Shown piece after piece: positions 28,059 through 35,328 of a DNA stretch of 64,000 nt. The DNA is from Xenorhabdus mauleonii. GTDB lineage: Bacteria; Pseudomonadota; Gammaproteobacteria; Enterobacterales; Enterobacteriaceae. The position numbers and the translations under genes were made by a program. Location: contig NZ_FORG01000003.1 of the NCBI RefSeq assembly GCF_900113945.1, forward strand, positions 186,001-250,000. Reading direction: 5' to 3'. The notes under the pieces are model-generated. The model saw nothing but the letters and a program-made list of their open reading frames with translations, searched no databases and was not told the origin of the DNA. Positions within the stretch are counted from its first letter, which is position 1; every line of letters starts with the position of its first letter.

Positions 28059-29632
28059 TTTTGTTCTCCTTTAATGTGTACCAATCCGTTTAGAACCTGA
28101 TCTAAACCGCCATATACCGAAATTTGATTAATACGCTCCGCAATACTTTCCAATGTTTCCAATTCCTTTAACCGTAAGGCGATGGGATTGTTTTCCATCA
28201 CTTTCGCGGTATTCAGCAGAGAGCGTGTCGCCGCTGTTTCTTCCCGACGCCGGATCACATTCGCCTGCGCGGATTTTTCCGCTTCAACAACCTGCGATAA
28301 AATGGCTTTCATATCGCCGGGCAAAATAATGTCTTTTATCCCCAGAGAGGCCACTTCCAGCCCAAAATTTTGGGTGACTGCCTGGATTTGCTGGCTGACC
28401 AATTCATCAATGACTTGTTTGTTTTCCAACAACTCATCCAACGAACGGGTTCCGACCACTTCACGCAACACGAATTGCAGCTCCCGATACAGATAAGCCA
28501 CAGGCTCACTCAGTTGCCCGTAAGCCATCAAGACGTCGTGATAACGCCAGTTAGCAGATAAATTGATCCGCAGGTTAACTTTGTCACGGGTCAGAATTTC
28601 TTGCCCGCTCACTTCCAGTGACTGTAAACGGGTATCGATAATTTCAACCGCAACGTCATATCCAACCCGCCAATAACCTTTTATCCCAGGTTGCAATAAT
28701 TCCTGCACCCTGCCATCCACTTTTAAAATACCAACATGCCAAGCAGGGATTTGGGCGATCAAAACACTGTCCCACCCTTTCACGCTGTGTTTGCGTGACA
28801 TGGAAGCCGTCAATAAGGAGACCAGCTCGGGTGATACTTCCAGCTCTGACGTTTTAAACTTCGCAATACGGCGCGGGTTACCATTTTTCCAATATAAGCA
28901 ACGCGTCGCAGGGGATAAAATTTCCATCAGAACATCATGTTCATACAACAATCCCATCTCGTTATCGGCAATCTGGATAACGTCACAATACTGCTCTACC
29001 CAATCACGGTGGTGCTCGCGCAAGTATTCTGCCAAATCTTCTTCCAATTGCTCATGCTCGCGGGTATCAATCACTTTAATCTCAACATCATGCCCAAACC
29101 GCCAATAACCTTGCAGGCCCGGTTGCAATAACTGCTTTACGACACCGTTGATCAACAAAACACCGATATGCCATGCCGGAATTTGAACGAACAGTACGTT
29201 TTCCTGCCCTTTCACATTGCGTTGATCCCGGGCTTTGGAAGGTTGAAATAAAGCCAGCAATTCAGGGGATACTGCCTGCTCTGCTGTATTGAGTACTTCA
29301 ATCCGGCGCTGCCCACCATTTTTCCAATACAAACGGCGTGTTGCAGGTGGCAGGATCTCCACCAGTAAATCGTGTTCATACAGCAATCCCATCTCATCTT
29401 CGGCAAGCTGTATATCTTCGCAATACCGTTCCACCCAAGAGGAATAGTACTGACGCAAGTGTTCTGCCAGTTTTGTTTCAATTTCATATCCATCCAGATA
29501 AAACACCGCCACTTCCAGTTTGTTAAACCAATCATAGAAACGGTATTCACCGGCCACCAAAACCTTTTGAAATTCAGACTCTTTTGCCAATAAGCCAATT
29601 TGCCCCTGCAATATTTTTATTTTTTTTATCAT
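28055..29632 (-). CDS. Slipin (SPFH/band-7 protein) with duplicated N-terminal module
   Basis: SPFH-domain protein of the RtcB-linked slipin type, 525 residues from the ATG at 29632 (chosen for the AAGGAAAA upstream). The N-terminal half holds two copies of a module of about 170 residues: each contains a GEYRFYDW/GYWRFGHDVE-like strand, an acidic helix, LLYEHDxLxEIL, PATRxLYWKNG and, at its end, IPAWHxGVL followed by LLQPGLQGYWR. A third partial copy (GIKGYWRVGYDVAVEIIDTR) leads into the SPFH domain (about 325-450) and an Ala/Glu-rich coiled coil. No signal peptide and no strong N-terminal helix. First protein gene after the sigma-54 promoter; its role in RNA repair is unknown. Confidence 0.88.
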   Translation of the reverse strand: MIKKIKILQGQIGLLAKESEFQKVLVAGEYRFYDWFNKLEVAVFYLDGYEIETKLAEHLRQYYSSWVERYCEDIQLAEDEMGLLYEHDLLVEILPPATRRLYWKNGGQRRIEVLNTAEQAVSPELLALFQPSKARDQRNVKGQENVLFVQIPAWHIGVLLINGVVKQLLQPGLQGYWRFGHDVEIKVIDTREHEQLEEDLAEYLREHHRDWVEQYCDVIQIADNEMGLLYEHDVLMEILSPATRCLYWKNGNPRRIAKFKTSELEVSPELVSLLTASMSRKHSVKGWDSVLIAQIPAWHVGILKVDGRVQELLQPGIKGYWRVGYDVAVEIIDTRLQSLEVSGQEILTRDKVNLRINLSANWRYHDVLMAYGQLSEPVAYLYRELQFVLREVVGTRSLDELLENKQVIDELVSQQIQAVTQNFGLEVASLGIKDIILPGDMKAILSQVVEAEKSAQANVIRRREETAATRSLLNTAKVMENNPIALRLKELETLESIAERINQISVYGGLDQVLNGLVHIKGEQK

Positions 29633-29846
29633 TATTATTTTCCTTCTTATCCACTTTATCTTCCTTTGCATCCTGAAAACTGGGCATCAGGGCGAGGCCA
29701 AGGGGGGAATGCACAGGTACCCAACTGCGGTAGCTCAATCTTCTGCCCTTGACTCAGCAACATCTGCCGAGCTTTCAAGATGGTGGTTCTCAACAGGCAA
29801 CCACAGGATTGTATTTCTTTGTTTTACAGCGTTTTTTACCGGGAAT

Positions 29847-29993
29847 GTAAAAGACATTTCATGTTTCGAACTTGGGATTCGAACCCAACTCGACCATTGT
29901 GTTTACACTGACGGAATACATGCGGCGTAATGGCTCATGCCATCACCCATGCACCGGCTGGATTTTGAATCCATGCTATTTCAGCGTCTTACT
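29847..29993 (-). ncRNA. Candidate tRNA-like RNA in the rtc operon leader
   Basis: Read on the minus strand just after the predicted start of the sigma-54 transcript. In order: a small D-like arm GCT-GAAAT-AGC (29985-29975), a one-base linker, an anticodon-like arm TGGA-TTCAAAA-TCCA (29973-29959) with CAA at the anticodon position, a long variable-type hairpin GTGATGGC-ATGA-GCCATTAC, and a T arm TTGGG-TTCGAAT-CCCAA (29888-29872) whose 7-nt loop is fully canonical. GTAAGAC (29992-29986) can pair with GTCTTTTAC (29855-29847) to close the structure. A normal acceptor stem and CCA end are absent, so it is not a working tRNA. Salmonella places tRNA-like Y RNAs at the corresponding spot in its rtcBA operon. 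Identity is inferred. Confidence 0.6.
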
Positions 29994-30002
29994 CCCTTGT
30001 TA

Positions 30003-30020
30003 TTGCCAATTACGTGCCAA
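30003..30020 (-). promoter_or_regulatory. Sigma-54 promoter of the slipin-rtcB operon
   Basis: Minus strand TTGGCACGTAATTGGCAA: the -24 element TTGGCACG and a -12 GC (TGGC for the usual TTGC) at exactly the required 12-bp spacing. Predicted start of transcription is near 29993. The sigma-54 activator gene rtcR is divergent next to it. Confidence 0.85.
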
Positions 30021-30170
30021 CTTTGGAAAAAAACAGGAATATTTTTTATCGCATTGAAATATAACAATTTTTACTTAAAGATATTTTTAGTGATTGTTTT
30101 TACAGCGCAATTTTTTTATCTTCCTATATCATTGTTTATAAATTTAGATAAACGAAACACAAGAAAGACA

Positions 30171-31763
30171 ATGAAACGCAGAGTTGCTATTGGAATTTTA
30201 GGCACCAAATTAGACAGGCGTGGCAAGAAAGCCAATCGATGGACAAAATGGCGGCCAACCGTCGGAATGTGCCAACAGCCCGAATTGCCGATTGATAGGC
30301 TGGAATTGCTTTACCAATCCAATGATTCTGTTCTTGCCGGGAGGGTTAAAGAGGATATAGAACAGGTTTCACCGCAGACAAAAGTGGTGCTGAATGAAAT
30401 CCAACTCGAAGATCCGTGGGATTTTGAAGAGGTTTATACGGCATTGCTGGATTTTGCCGTTCGCTATCCTTTCGATATTGAAAACGAAGAATATCTGGTG
30501 CATATCACAACCGGTACCCATGTCGCGCAAATTTGCTGGTTTTTGCTGACCGAAGCCCGTTACCTGCCCGCCCAGTTGCTCCAAACTTCTCCCAACAATG
30601 AAGGTGAAGAAAGCCATCCTGAAGGCGTTTGCACCATTATTGATTTAGATCTCAGCCGCTACACAACCCTGACCAGCCGCTTTTTGCATGAGCAGCAGGA
30701 ACAAGTGGCATTTTTGAAATCAGGTATCGCTACCCGCAACGCCAACTTTAACCGCCTGATAGATCAAGTTGAACGTGTCGCCTTGCGCTCCTCTGCCCCT
30801 ATGTTGCTGACTGGGCCAACTGGCGCGGGGAAATCCTTTCTTGCCCGCCGAATCTATCAGCTACGGCAATCACGCCATTTAATCAAAGGGCGATTTGTTG
30901 AAGTCAACTGCGCAACGCTGCGTGGTGACAATGCAATGTCTACGCTGTTTGGTCACATTAAGGGCGCATTTACAGGAGCGATCCAGCCACGCAATGGTTT
31001 GTTGCGTGAAGCCAATGGCGGCATTTTATTTCTCGACGAAGTGGCAGAGCTGGGATTGGATGAACAAGCCATGCTGCTGAAAGCCATCGAGGAAAAAAGC
31101 TTTCTGCCTTATGGTTCAGATAAAGAAGTCCACAGTGATTTCCAATTGATTGCCGGCACACACCGTGACCTGAACGACTGGGTGGCTCAGGGAAAATTCC
31201 GCGAAGACTTATACGCACGCATCAATATGTGGACATATCAATTGCCCGGCCTGGCACAACGCCGTGAAGATATTGAGCCAAACATTGATTATGAACTCGC
31301 CCGCTATGCCCAAGTGCAACAAACACAAGTTCGCTTTGATAAAGAAGCACGGCAACTTTATCTGCATTTTGCCTGTTCAGAGCAAGCCCAATGGCGGGGA
31401 AATTTTCGTGAACTCAGTGCATCCGTGACTCGGATGGCGACGTTTGCCGAAAATGGACGTATCAACCAGCAAGTAGTCACAGAAGAGATCACACGGCTCA
31501 AGCAAAATTGGGGCAAAGAAGAGCCTTTCTCTCTCTTGTCAAACTCCCTCTTGCCAAACCATTTGCCGGAAATCGATCTGTTTGACCGCCAGCAATTAGA
31601 AACTGTGATTAAAGTTTGCCGTAGCGCCAACAGCTTATCAGAGGCGGGCCGCAAACTATTTTCCGTTTCTCGCCAACATAAAAAACAGCCCAATGATGCC
31701 GATAGATTACGCAAGTATCTGGCCCGATTCGGCCTGGATTGGGAAAGCATCCAATGTCATTAG
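30171..31763 (+). CDS. rtcR: Sigma-54-dependent transcription activator RtcR
   Basis: Activator of the RNA-repair operon, 530 residues from the ATG at 30171, matching E. coli RtcR in length; an upstream in-frame start would add about 78 residues overlapping the operon promoter. The N-terminal RtcR/CARF-like sensor domain (about 1-180, VAIGILGTKLDRRGKKANRW, EDYLVHITTGTHVAQICWFL-like) is known to respond to RNA ends with cyclic phosphates. The AAA+ domain has Walker A GPTGAGKS, GAFTGA for contact with sigma-54, and LFLDEVAEL. A C-terminal helix-turn-helix follows. It is divergent from slipin-rtcB and followed 12 bp later by rbn. Confidence 0.96.
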   Translation: MKRRVAIGILGTKLDRRGKKANRWTKWRPTVGMCQQPELPIDRLELLYQSNDSVLAGRVKEDIEQVSPQTKVVLNEIQLEDPWDFEEVYTALLDFAVRYPFDIENEEYLVHITTGTHVAQICWFLLTEARYLPAQLLQTSPNNEGEESHPEGVCTIIDLDLSRYTTLTSRFLHEQQEQVAFLKSGIATRNANFNRLIDQVERVALRSSAPMLLTGPTGAGKSFLARRIYQLRQSRHLIKGRFVEVNCATLRGDNAMSTLFGHIKGAFTGAIQPRNGLLREANGGILFLDEVAELGLDEQAMLLKAIEEKSFLPYGSDKEVHSDFQLIAGTHRDLNDWVAQGKFREDLYARINMWTYQLPGLAQRREDIEPNIDYELARYAQVQQTQVRFDKEARQLYLHFACSEQAQWRGNFRELSASVTRMATFAENGRINQQVVTEEITRLKQNWGKEEPFSLLSNSLLPNHLPEIDLFDRQQLETVIKVCRSANSLSEAGRKLFSVSRQHKKQPNDADRLRKYLARFGLDWESIQCH

Positions 31764-31775
31764 GAGAGCAATAGC

Positions 31776-32693
31776 ATGGAACTGAAATTTTTGGGCACCA
31801 GCGCGGGGATTCCCACCAAAGAGCGCAATGTCACCAGCCTGATCCTCGATTTACAAGGTGTCCGCAATGCACTGTGGATGTTTGATTGCGGTGAGGGGAC
31901 GCAGCATCAGATCCTCCATTCCCCTGTCAAGATATCCAAACTGGAGAAGATTTTTATCACTCACCTGCATGGGGATCATATCTTTGGTTTACCCGGCTTA
32001 TTGTGCAGCCGCTCGATGGGGGGTTCGACCGATCCGCTCACATTGTATGGCCCAACCGGCATACGCCAATTTGTAGAAACTTCGCTGCAATTGAGCAGCT
32101 CTTTTCTGACCTATCCGCTGGACATTATCGAAGTTCAGCCAGGGCAGTTATTTGATGATGGTGAGTTGAAAATCACGGCCTACGCTTTAAACCATCGCGT
32201 GGAATGTTATGGCTACCGCATTGAAGAGCACGATAAACCCGGTGCGCTGGATGCCCAAAAACTGAACCAGGATGCGATCCCCCGTGGCCCGTGGATGCAG
32301 GCATTAAAACAAGGCGATACCGTCACCTTGGAAGATGGCCGCACCATTTGTGGTAAAGATTATTTAGGAACGCCGATCCGCGGCAAGTCACTGGCTATTT
32401 TCGGAGATACTGAACCGACACCGGAAGCCCTGAAAATGGCCGCCGGAGTTGATGTCATGGTGCACGAAATTACGCTGGAAGATGCGTTTGCGGCGAAAGC
32501 CAATGAACGCGGGCACTCCACCACAAAGCAAGCCGCGACACTCGCGCGTGATGCCAAGGTAAAACATTTTATCGCTACCCATATCAGCGGGCGCTACGGC
32601 GTTGAAGATTGCCCGCGATTATTGGCTGAATGTCGGGAAATCTTCCCCAATACCGATCTGGCCGCAGATTTTGCCGTGTTTGCAGTGAAATAA
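31776..32693 (+). CDS. rbn: Ribonuclease BN / RNase Z
   Basis: Zinc-dependent metallo-beta-lactamase-fold nuclease (305 residues, same as E. coli Rbn/ElaC) that processes tRNA 3' ends. The zinc motif is His63-Leu-His65-Gly-Asp67-His68 ([10 protein letters not shown]). Further metal ligands appear in LNHRVE, FGDTEPT and [13 protein letters not shown] precedes the ATG, and only 12 bp separate it from rtcR, so the two are probably cotranscribed. That links tRNA 3' processing with the RNA-repair regulator. Confidence 0.95.
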   Translation: MELKFLGTSAGIPTKERNVTSLILDLQGVRNALWMFDCGEGTQHQILHSPVKISKLEKIFITHLHGDHIFGLPGLLCSRSMGGSTDPLTLYGPTGIRQFVETSLQLSSSFLTYPLDIIEVQPGQLFDDGELKITAYALNHRVECYGYRIEEHDKPGALDAQKLNQDAIPRGPWMQALKQGDTVTLEDGRTICGKDYLGTPIRGKSLAIFGDTEPTPEALKMAAGVDVMVHEITLEDAFAAKANERGHSTTKQAATLARDAKVKHFIATHISGRYGVEDCPRLLAECREIFPNTDLAADFAVFAVK

Positions 32694-32875
32694 TTATTGC
32701 TCGGAAAATGCATGTTTTCTTATCAATGACGGGCTAATCTTGTTTCACCTTATTTGGATTTTGGCTTGATTATTTTTTGAAAAATAGGGGATGACTGAAT
32801 GAAAACAGGTTTTACTATTTATTCGGCTTGTTAAGTATGACGATGCATTAAAACAAAAATTTCTTCCGGCAAACC

Positions 32876-32903
32876 TTGCGGTGAATGCTATCGTGAGTAT
32901 AAT
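32876..32903 (+). promoter_or_regulatory. pyrL-pyrB promoter
   Basis: A perfect -10 TATAAT (32898-32903) with a -35-like TTGCGG (32876-32881) at 16 bp. It lies 25 bp before the leader peptide start, in the arrangement expected for UTP-sensitive pyr attenuation. Confidence 0.75.
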
Positions 32904-32928
32904 GCGCGACGATTTGCTGGGAGAAAAC

Positions 32929-33051
32929 ATGAAAAATTGCGCGGTCAAAGCCGTTAAAAAACATCAAGCTAACGAAAAACTGTCTGCTGGCAGCGTGGGC
33001 GTATTGTTTTTCCCATTGCATAACCAAACATTTAAAAAGCCCCTCAATTGA
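32929..33051 (+). CDS. pyrL: pyrB leader peptide
   Basis: A 40-codon ORF (starts MKNCAVKAVKK, ends FFPLHNQTFKKPLN) between the pyr promoter and the attenuator. Its C-terminal part resembles the E. coli PyrL FFFPLI segment, encoded by the T-rich pause region. The stop codon falls inside the attenuator hairpin, so a ribosome following RNA polymerase closely would block terminator formation when UTP is low. GGGAG lies before the ATG. Confidence 0.9.
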   Translation: MKNCAVKAVKKHQANEKLSAGSVGVLFFPLHNQTFKKPLN

Positions 33052-33064
33052 GGGGCTTTTTTTT
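33036..33064 (+). terminator. pyrBI-type attenuator
   Basis: Perfect 10-bp stem AAAGCCCCTC/GAGGGGCTTT with an AATT loop and a run of Ts, located 50 bp before pyrB and overlapping the end of pyrL. Confidence 0.95.
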
Positions 33065-33116
33065 GTCTGCCCAGCCCAAGGCTAGCGTCATAAAGTCATA
33101 AAAGAGGAACGTACAC

Positions 33117-34058
33117 ATGGCTAATCCGTTATATCGCAAACATATCATTTCAATTAATGATCTGGATCGTGCAGATCTCGAATTGGTATTGCAGACGGCA
33201 GCTGCATTGAAAGCCAATCCACAGACTGAATTACTGAAACACAAGGTGATCGCAAGCTGCTTCTTTGAAGCCTCAACGCGTACCCGTCTCTCTTTTGAAA
33301 CTGCCATTCAACGGCTCGGCGCTTCTGTGGTGGGTTTTGCTGACAGCAGCAATACCTCATTGGGCAAAAAAGGAGAAACGCTGGCAGATACTATTTCTAT
33401 CATCAGCCAATATGCCGATGCGATAGTCATGCGCCATCCACAAGAAGGAGCCGCTCGTCTGGCATCTGAATTTTCCGGCCATATTCCCATCATTAATGCC
33501 GGCGATGGTGCAAACCAGCATCCAACCCAGACTCTGCTCGATCTTTTCACCATTCAGGAAACTCAGGGTAAACTGGAAAACCTGAAAATTGCTATGGTCG
33601 GTGATTTGAAATATGGCCGTACCGTTCACTCATTGACTCAGGCTCTGGCTAAATTCAACGGCAACCATTTCTGCTTTATCGCGCCGGATGCGCTGGCAAT
33701 GCCCAGTTATATCCTGCATATGCTGGAAGAAAAACAGGTCAGCTATAGCTTGCACAACAATTTTGAAGACGTCCTGCCAGAGCTGGATATTCTGTACATG
33801 ACCCGCGTACAGAAAGAGCGCCTTGACCCATCAGAATATGCCAACATTAAGGCACAATTCGTCCTGCGCGCAGCAGATCTGGTGAATGTGAAAGAAAACC
33901 TGAAAGTTCTGCATCCCCTGCCACGTATTGACGAAATCACAGTTGATGTTGATAAAACGCCATATGCTTACTATTTCCAACAGGCAGGAAATGGCATTTT
34001 TGCCCGTCAGGCATTGCTGTCTCTGGTTTTAAATGAAGAAGTTGTTATCAATCGTTAA
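33117..34058 (+). CDS. pyrB: Aspartate carbamoyltransferase, catalytic subunit
   Basis: Catalytic chain (313 residues) of ATCase, first committed step of pyrimidine synthesis. [17 protein letters not shown] is the carbamoyl-phosphate motif; the aspartate side is marked by [12 protein letters not shown] and HPLPRIDEI. Full length and intact. Controlled by the leader/attenuator upstream. Normally followed within about 15 bp by pyrI, which encodes its regulatory chain; here pyrI lies about 7.2 kb away beyond five unrelated genes, so the two subunits no longer share an operon. Confidence 0.97.
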   Translation: MANPLYRKHIISINDLDRADLELVLQTAAALKANPQTELLKHKVIASCFFEASTRTRLSFETAIQRLGASVVGFADSSNTSLGKKGETLADTISIISQYADAIVMRHPQEGAARLASEFSGHIPIINAGDGANQHPTQTLLDLFTIQETQGKLENLKIAMVGDLKYGRTVHSLTQALAKFNGNHFCFIAPDALAMPSYILHMLEEKQVSYSLHNNFEDVLPELDILYMTRVQKERLDPSEYANIKAQFVLRAADLVNVKENLKVLHPLPRIDEITVDVDKTPYAYYFQQAGNGIFARQALLSLVLNEEVVINR

Positions 34059-34185
34059 GAAAAACAGACAGTGGTTAATATTATGATTGAGGAAATTTCC
34101 TTGATCATAATATTGTTTCTTCAGCCAGTGTTTTTATTTTTTCTCTTCGCCTGAAAAGGGGTTATGGCGGAATTTTCCATAAAAT

Positions 34186-34968
34186 CTACCATAGCAAGTC
34201 GTCACGGGTTGCCAATTGCCGTCCAGCGTTTTCAAAAGTTTCTTTAACTTCTTGAAATGCTGCCCGTGTATCTTCATGATCATAATAATAGGTCACTTTA
34301 AAACCATATATAACTCCATCCAATTTAACATCGTTGACCAATTGCTTAATCAAATCCAATCTTCCATGCGCATATGTCCATGAGAATATTTTGTAAAATT
34401 TATTTGATTCGACACCTTTCTGTAATTCTTTTGTAGTTATAGAGAATCCACATCTTAAGCAAAAATAGCCATAATTCATCACCCTCTTTTCTCTCGGGAT
34501 TTTATTTTCACTTTTCGAAAATACAGATAAAACTTTTTCATATCTCCCCCGAACAGACATAGCCTCTTTATCATTCAAATCCTTAGTAAGGACATTCCAA
34601 GCCCGTTTATATTGATTTAATTCAAAAAGAACTCTAATCCCATTAACTTCAAGAATATTGCGAGCTAAACTCCTTAATTTTTCTATCGCTGCGATATTAT
34701 TTGGATCAGAGGAATAATCAGAATTTTTTACATCTAACCAGATAAAACAAATTTGCTTAATTGTATCATGCTTAATAATAGACTTAAATATATCTTCTGC
34801 TGTATCACCGTATGACGTTAATAAGCCATCATGATCTGCCCACCACCCTTGTTTCCACGCCGTACAGTCTATCTCAAGTGCATTTGCACCATGGGTTATA
34901 GCCGCAATTACACTTTTCTCTGTTAAAACGCGATGGGCAATTGCATAGAATGGTTTGTTAATTTCCAT
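34186..34968 (-). CDS. Sphingomyelinase D/phospholipase D homologue (spider dermonecrotic toxin family)
   Basis: A 260-residue protein with the GDPD-like TIM-barrel pattern of the Loxosceles SicTox / Corynebacterium PLD family. Catalytic positions correspond: His12 (AIAHRV), Glu32 and Asp34 (ALEIDC), His46 (ADHDGLL), Asp79 and Lys81 (IWLDVKNS) and a late Trp (FSWTYAHGR). The last eight residues, ATRDDLLW, match the C-terminal plug motif described for this family (ATxxDNPW). Members cleave sphingomyelin or lysophosphatidylcholine, producing cyclic phosphates. No signal peptide is visible, so export, if any, must use another route. The gene is more AT-rich than pyrB and lies in the segment that splits pyrB from pyrI, which suggests horizontal gain. 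Activity is inferred. Confidence 0.82.
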   Translation of the reverse strand: MEINKPFYAIAHRVLTEKSVIAAITHGANALEIDCTAWKQGWWADHDGLLTSYGDTAEDIFKSIIKHDTIKQICFIWLDVKNSDYSSDPNNIAAIEKLRSLARNILEVNGIRVLFELNQYKRAWNVLTKDLNDKEAMSVRGRYEKVLSVFSKSENKIPREKRVMNYGYFCLRCGFSITTKELQKGVESNKFYKIFSWTYAHGRLDLIKQLVNDVKLDGVIYGFKVTYYYDHEDTRAAFQEVKETFENAGRQLATRDDLLW

Positions 34969-35241
34969 AACCGCCCCTTTTATTATTGGCCATTTTTAAT
35001 TATTATTTCTTTGAATAATTCAACACTATCTATATTATAAAACCCATTCCAATTCCAACCACTTTATTTTAATTTTGTTGATGTTTAATTTAATCAAATA
35101 TAGGAATCACATGAACATTAATATATTTAATATTCTTCATTGTCATTTTATAAAAATAGAATTAGGCGCTTATTATCAATAGGAAAAAAGATAATAATCA
35201 AGAATAATATAATATTAATTAGGGTGGTGTATTGACCAGCC
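34969..35241. other. AT-rich spacer upstream of the phospholipase D-like gene
   Basis: Very AT-rich sequence with no ORF; it presumably holds the promoter of the toxin-like gene. Confidence 0.4.
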
Positions 35242-35280
35242 CGGTTTTTAATGAAGAACATATTTCATCTTCAAAAACCG
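35242..35280 (-). terminator. Probable terminator of ydeP
   Basis: CGGTTTTT/AAAAACCG outer stem with an inner GAAGA/TCTTC stem, about 50 bp beyond the ydeP stop. No extra T-run follows. Confidence 0.55.
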
Positions 35281-35328
35281 AGCCAGAGACGACGTGTTTA
35301 TAACTAACGAAGTTTAGTCACAGAGATC

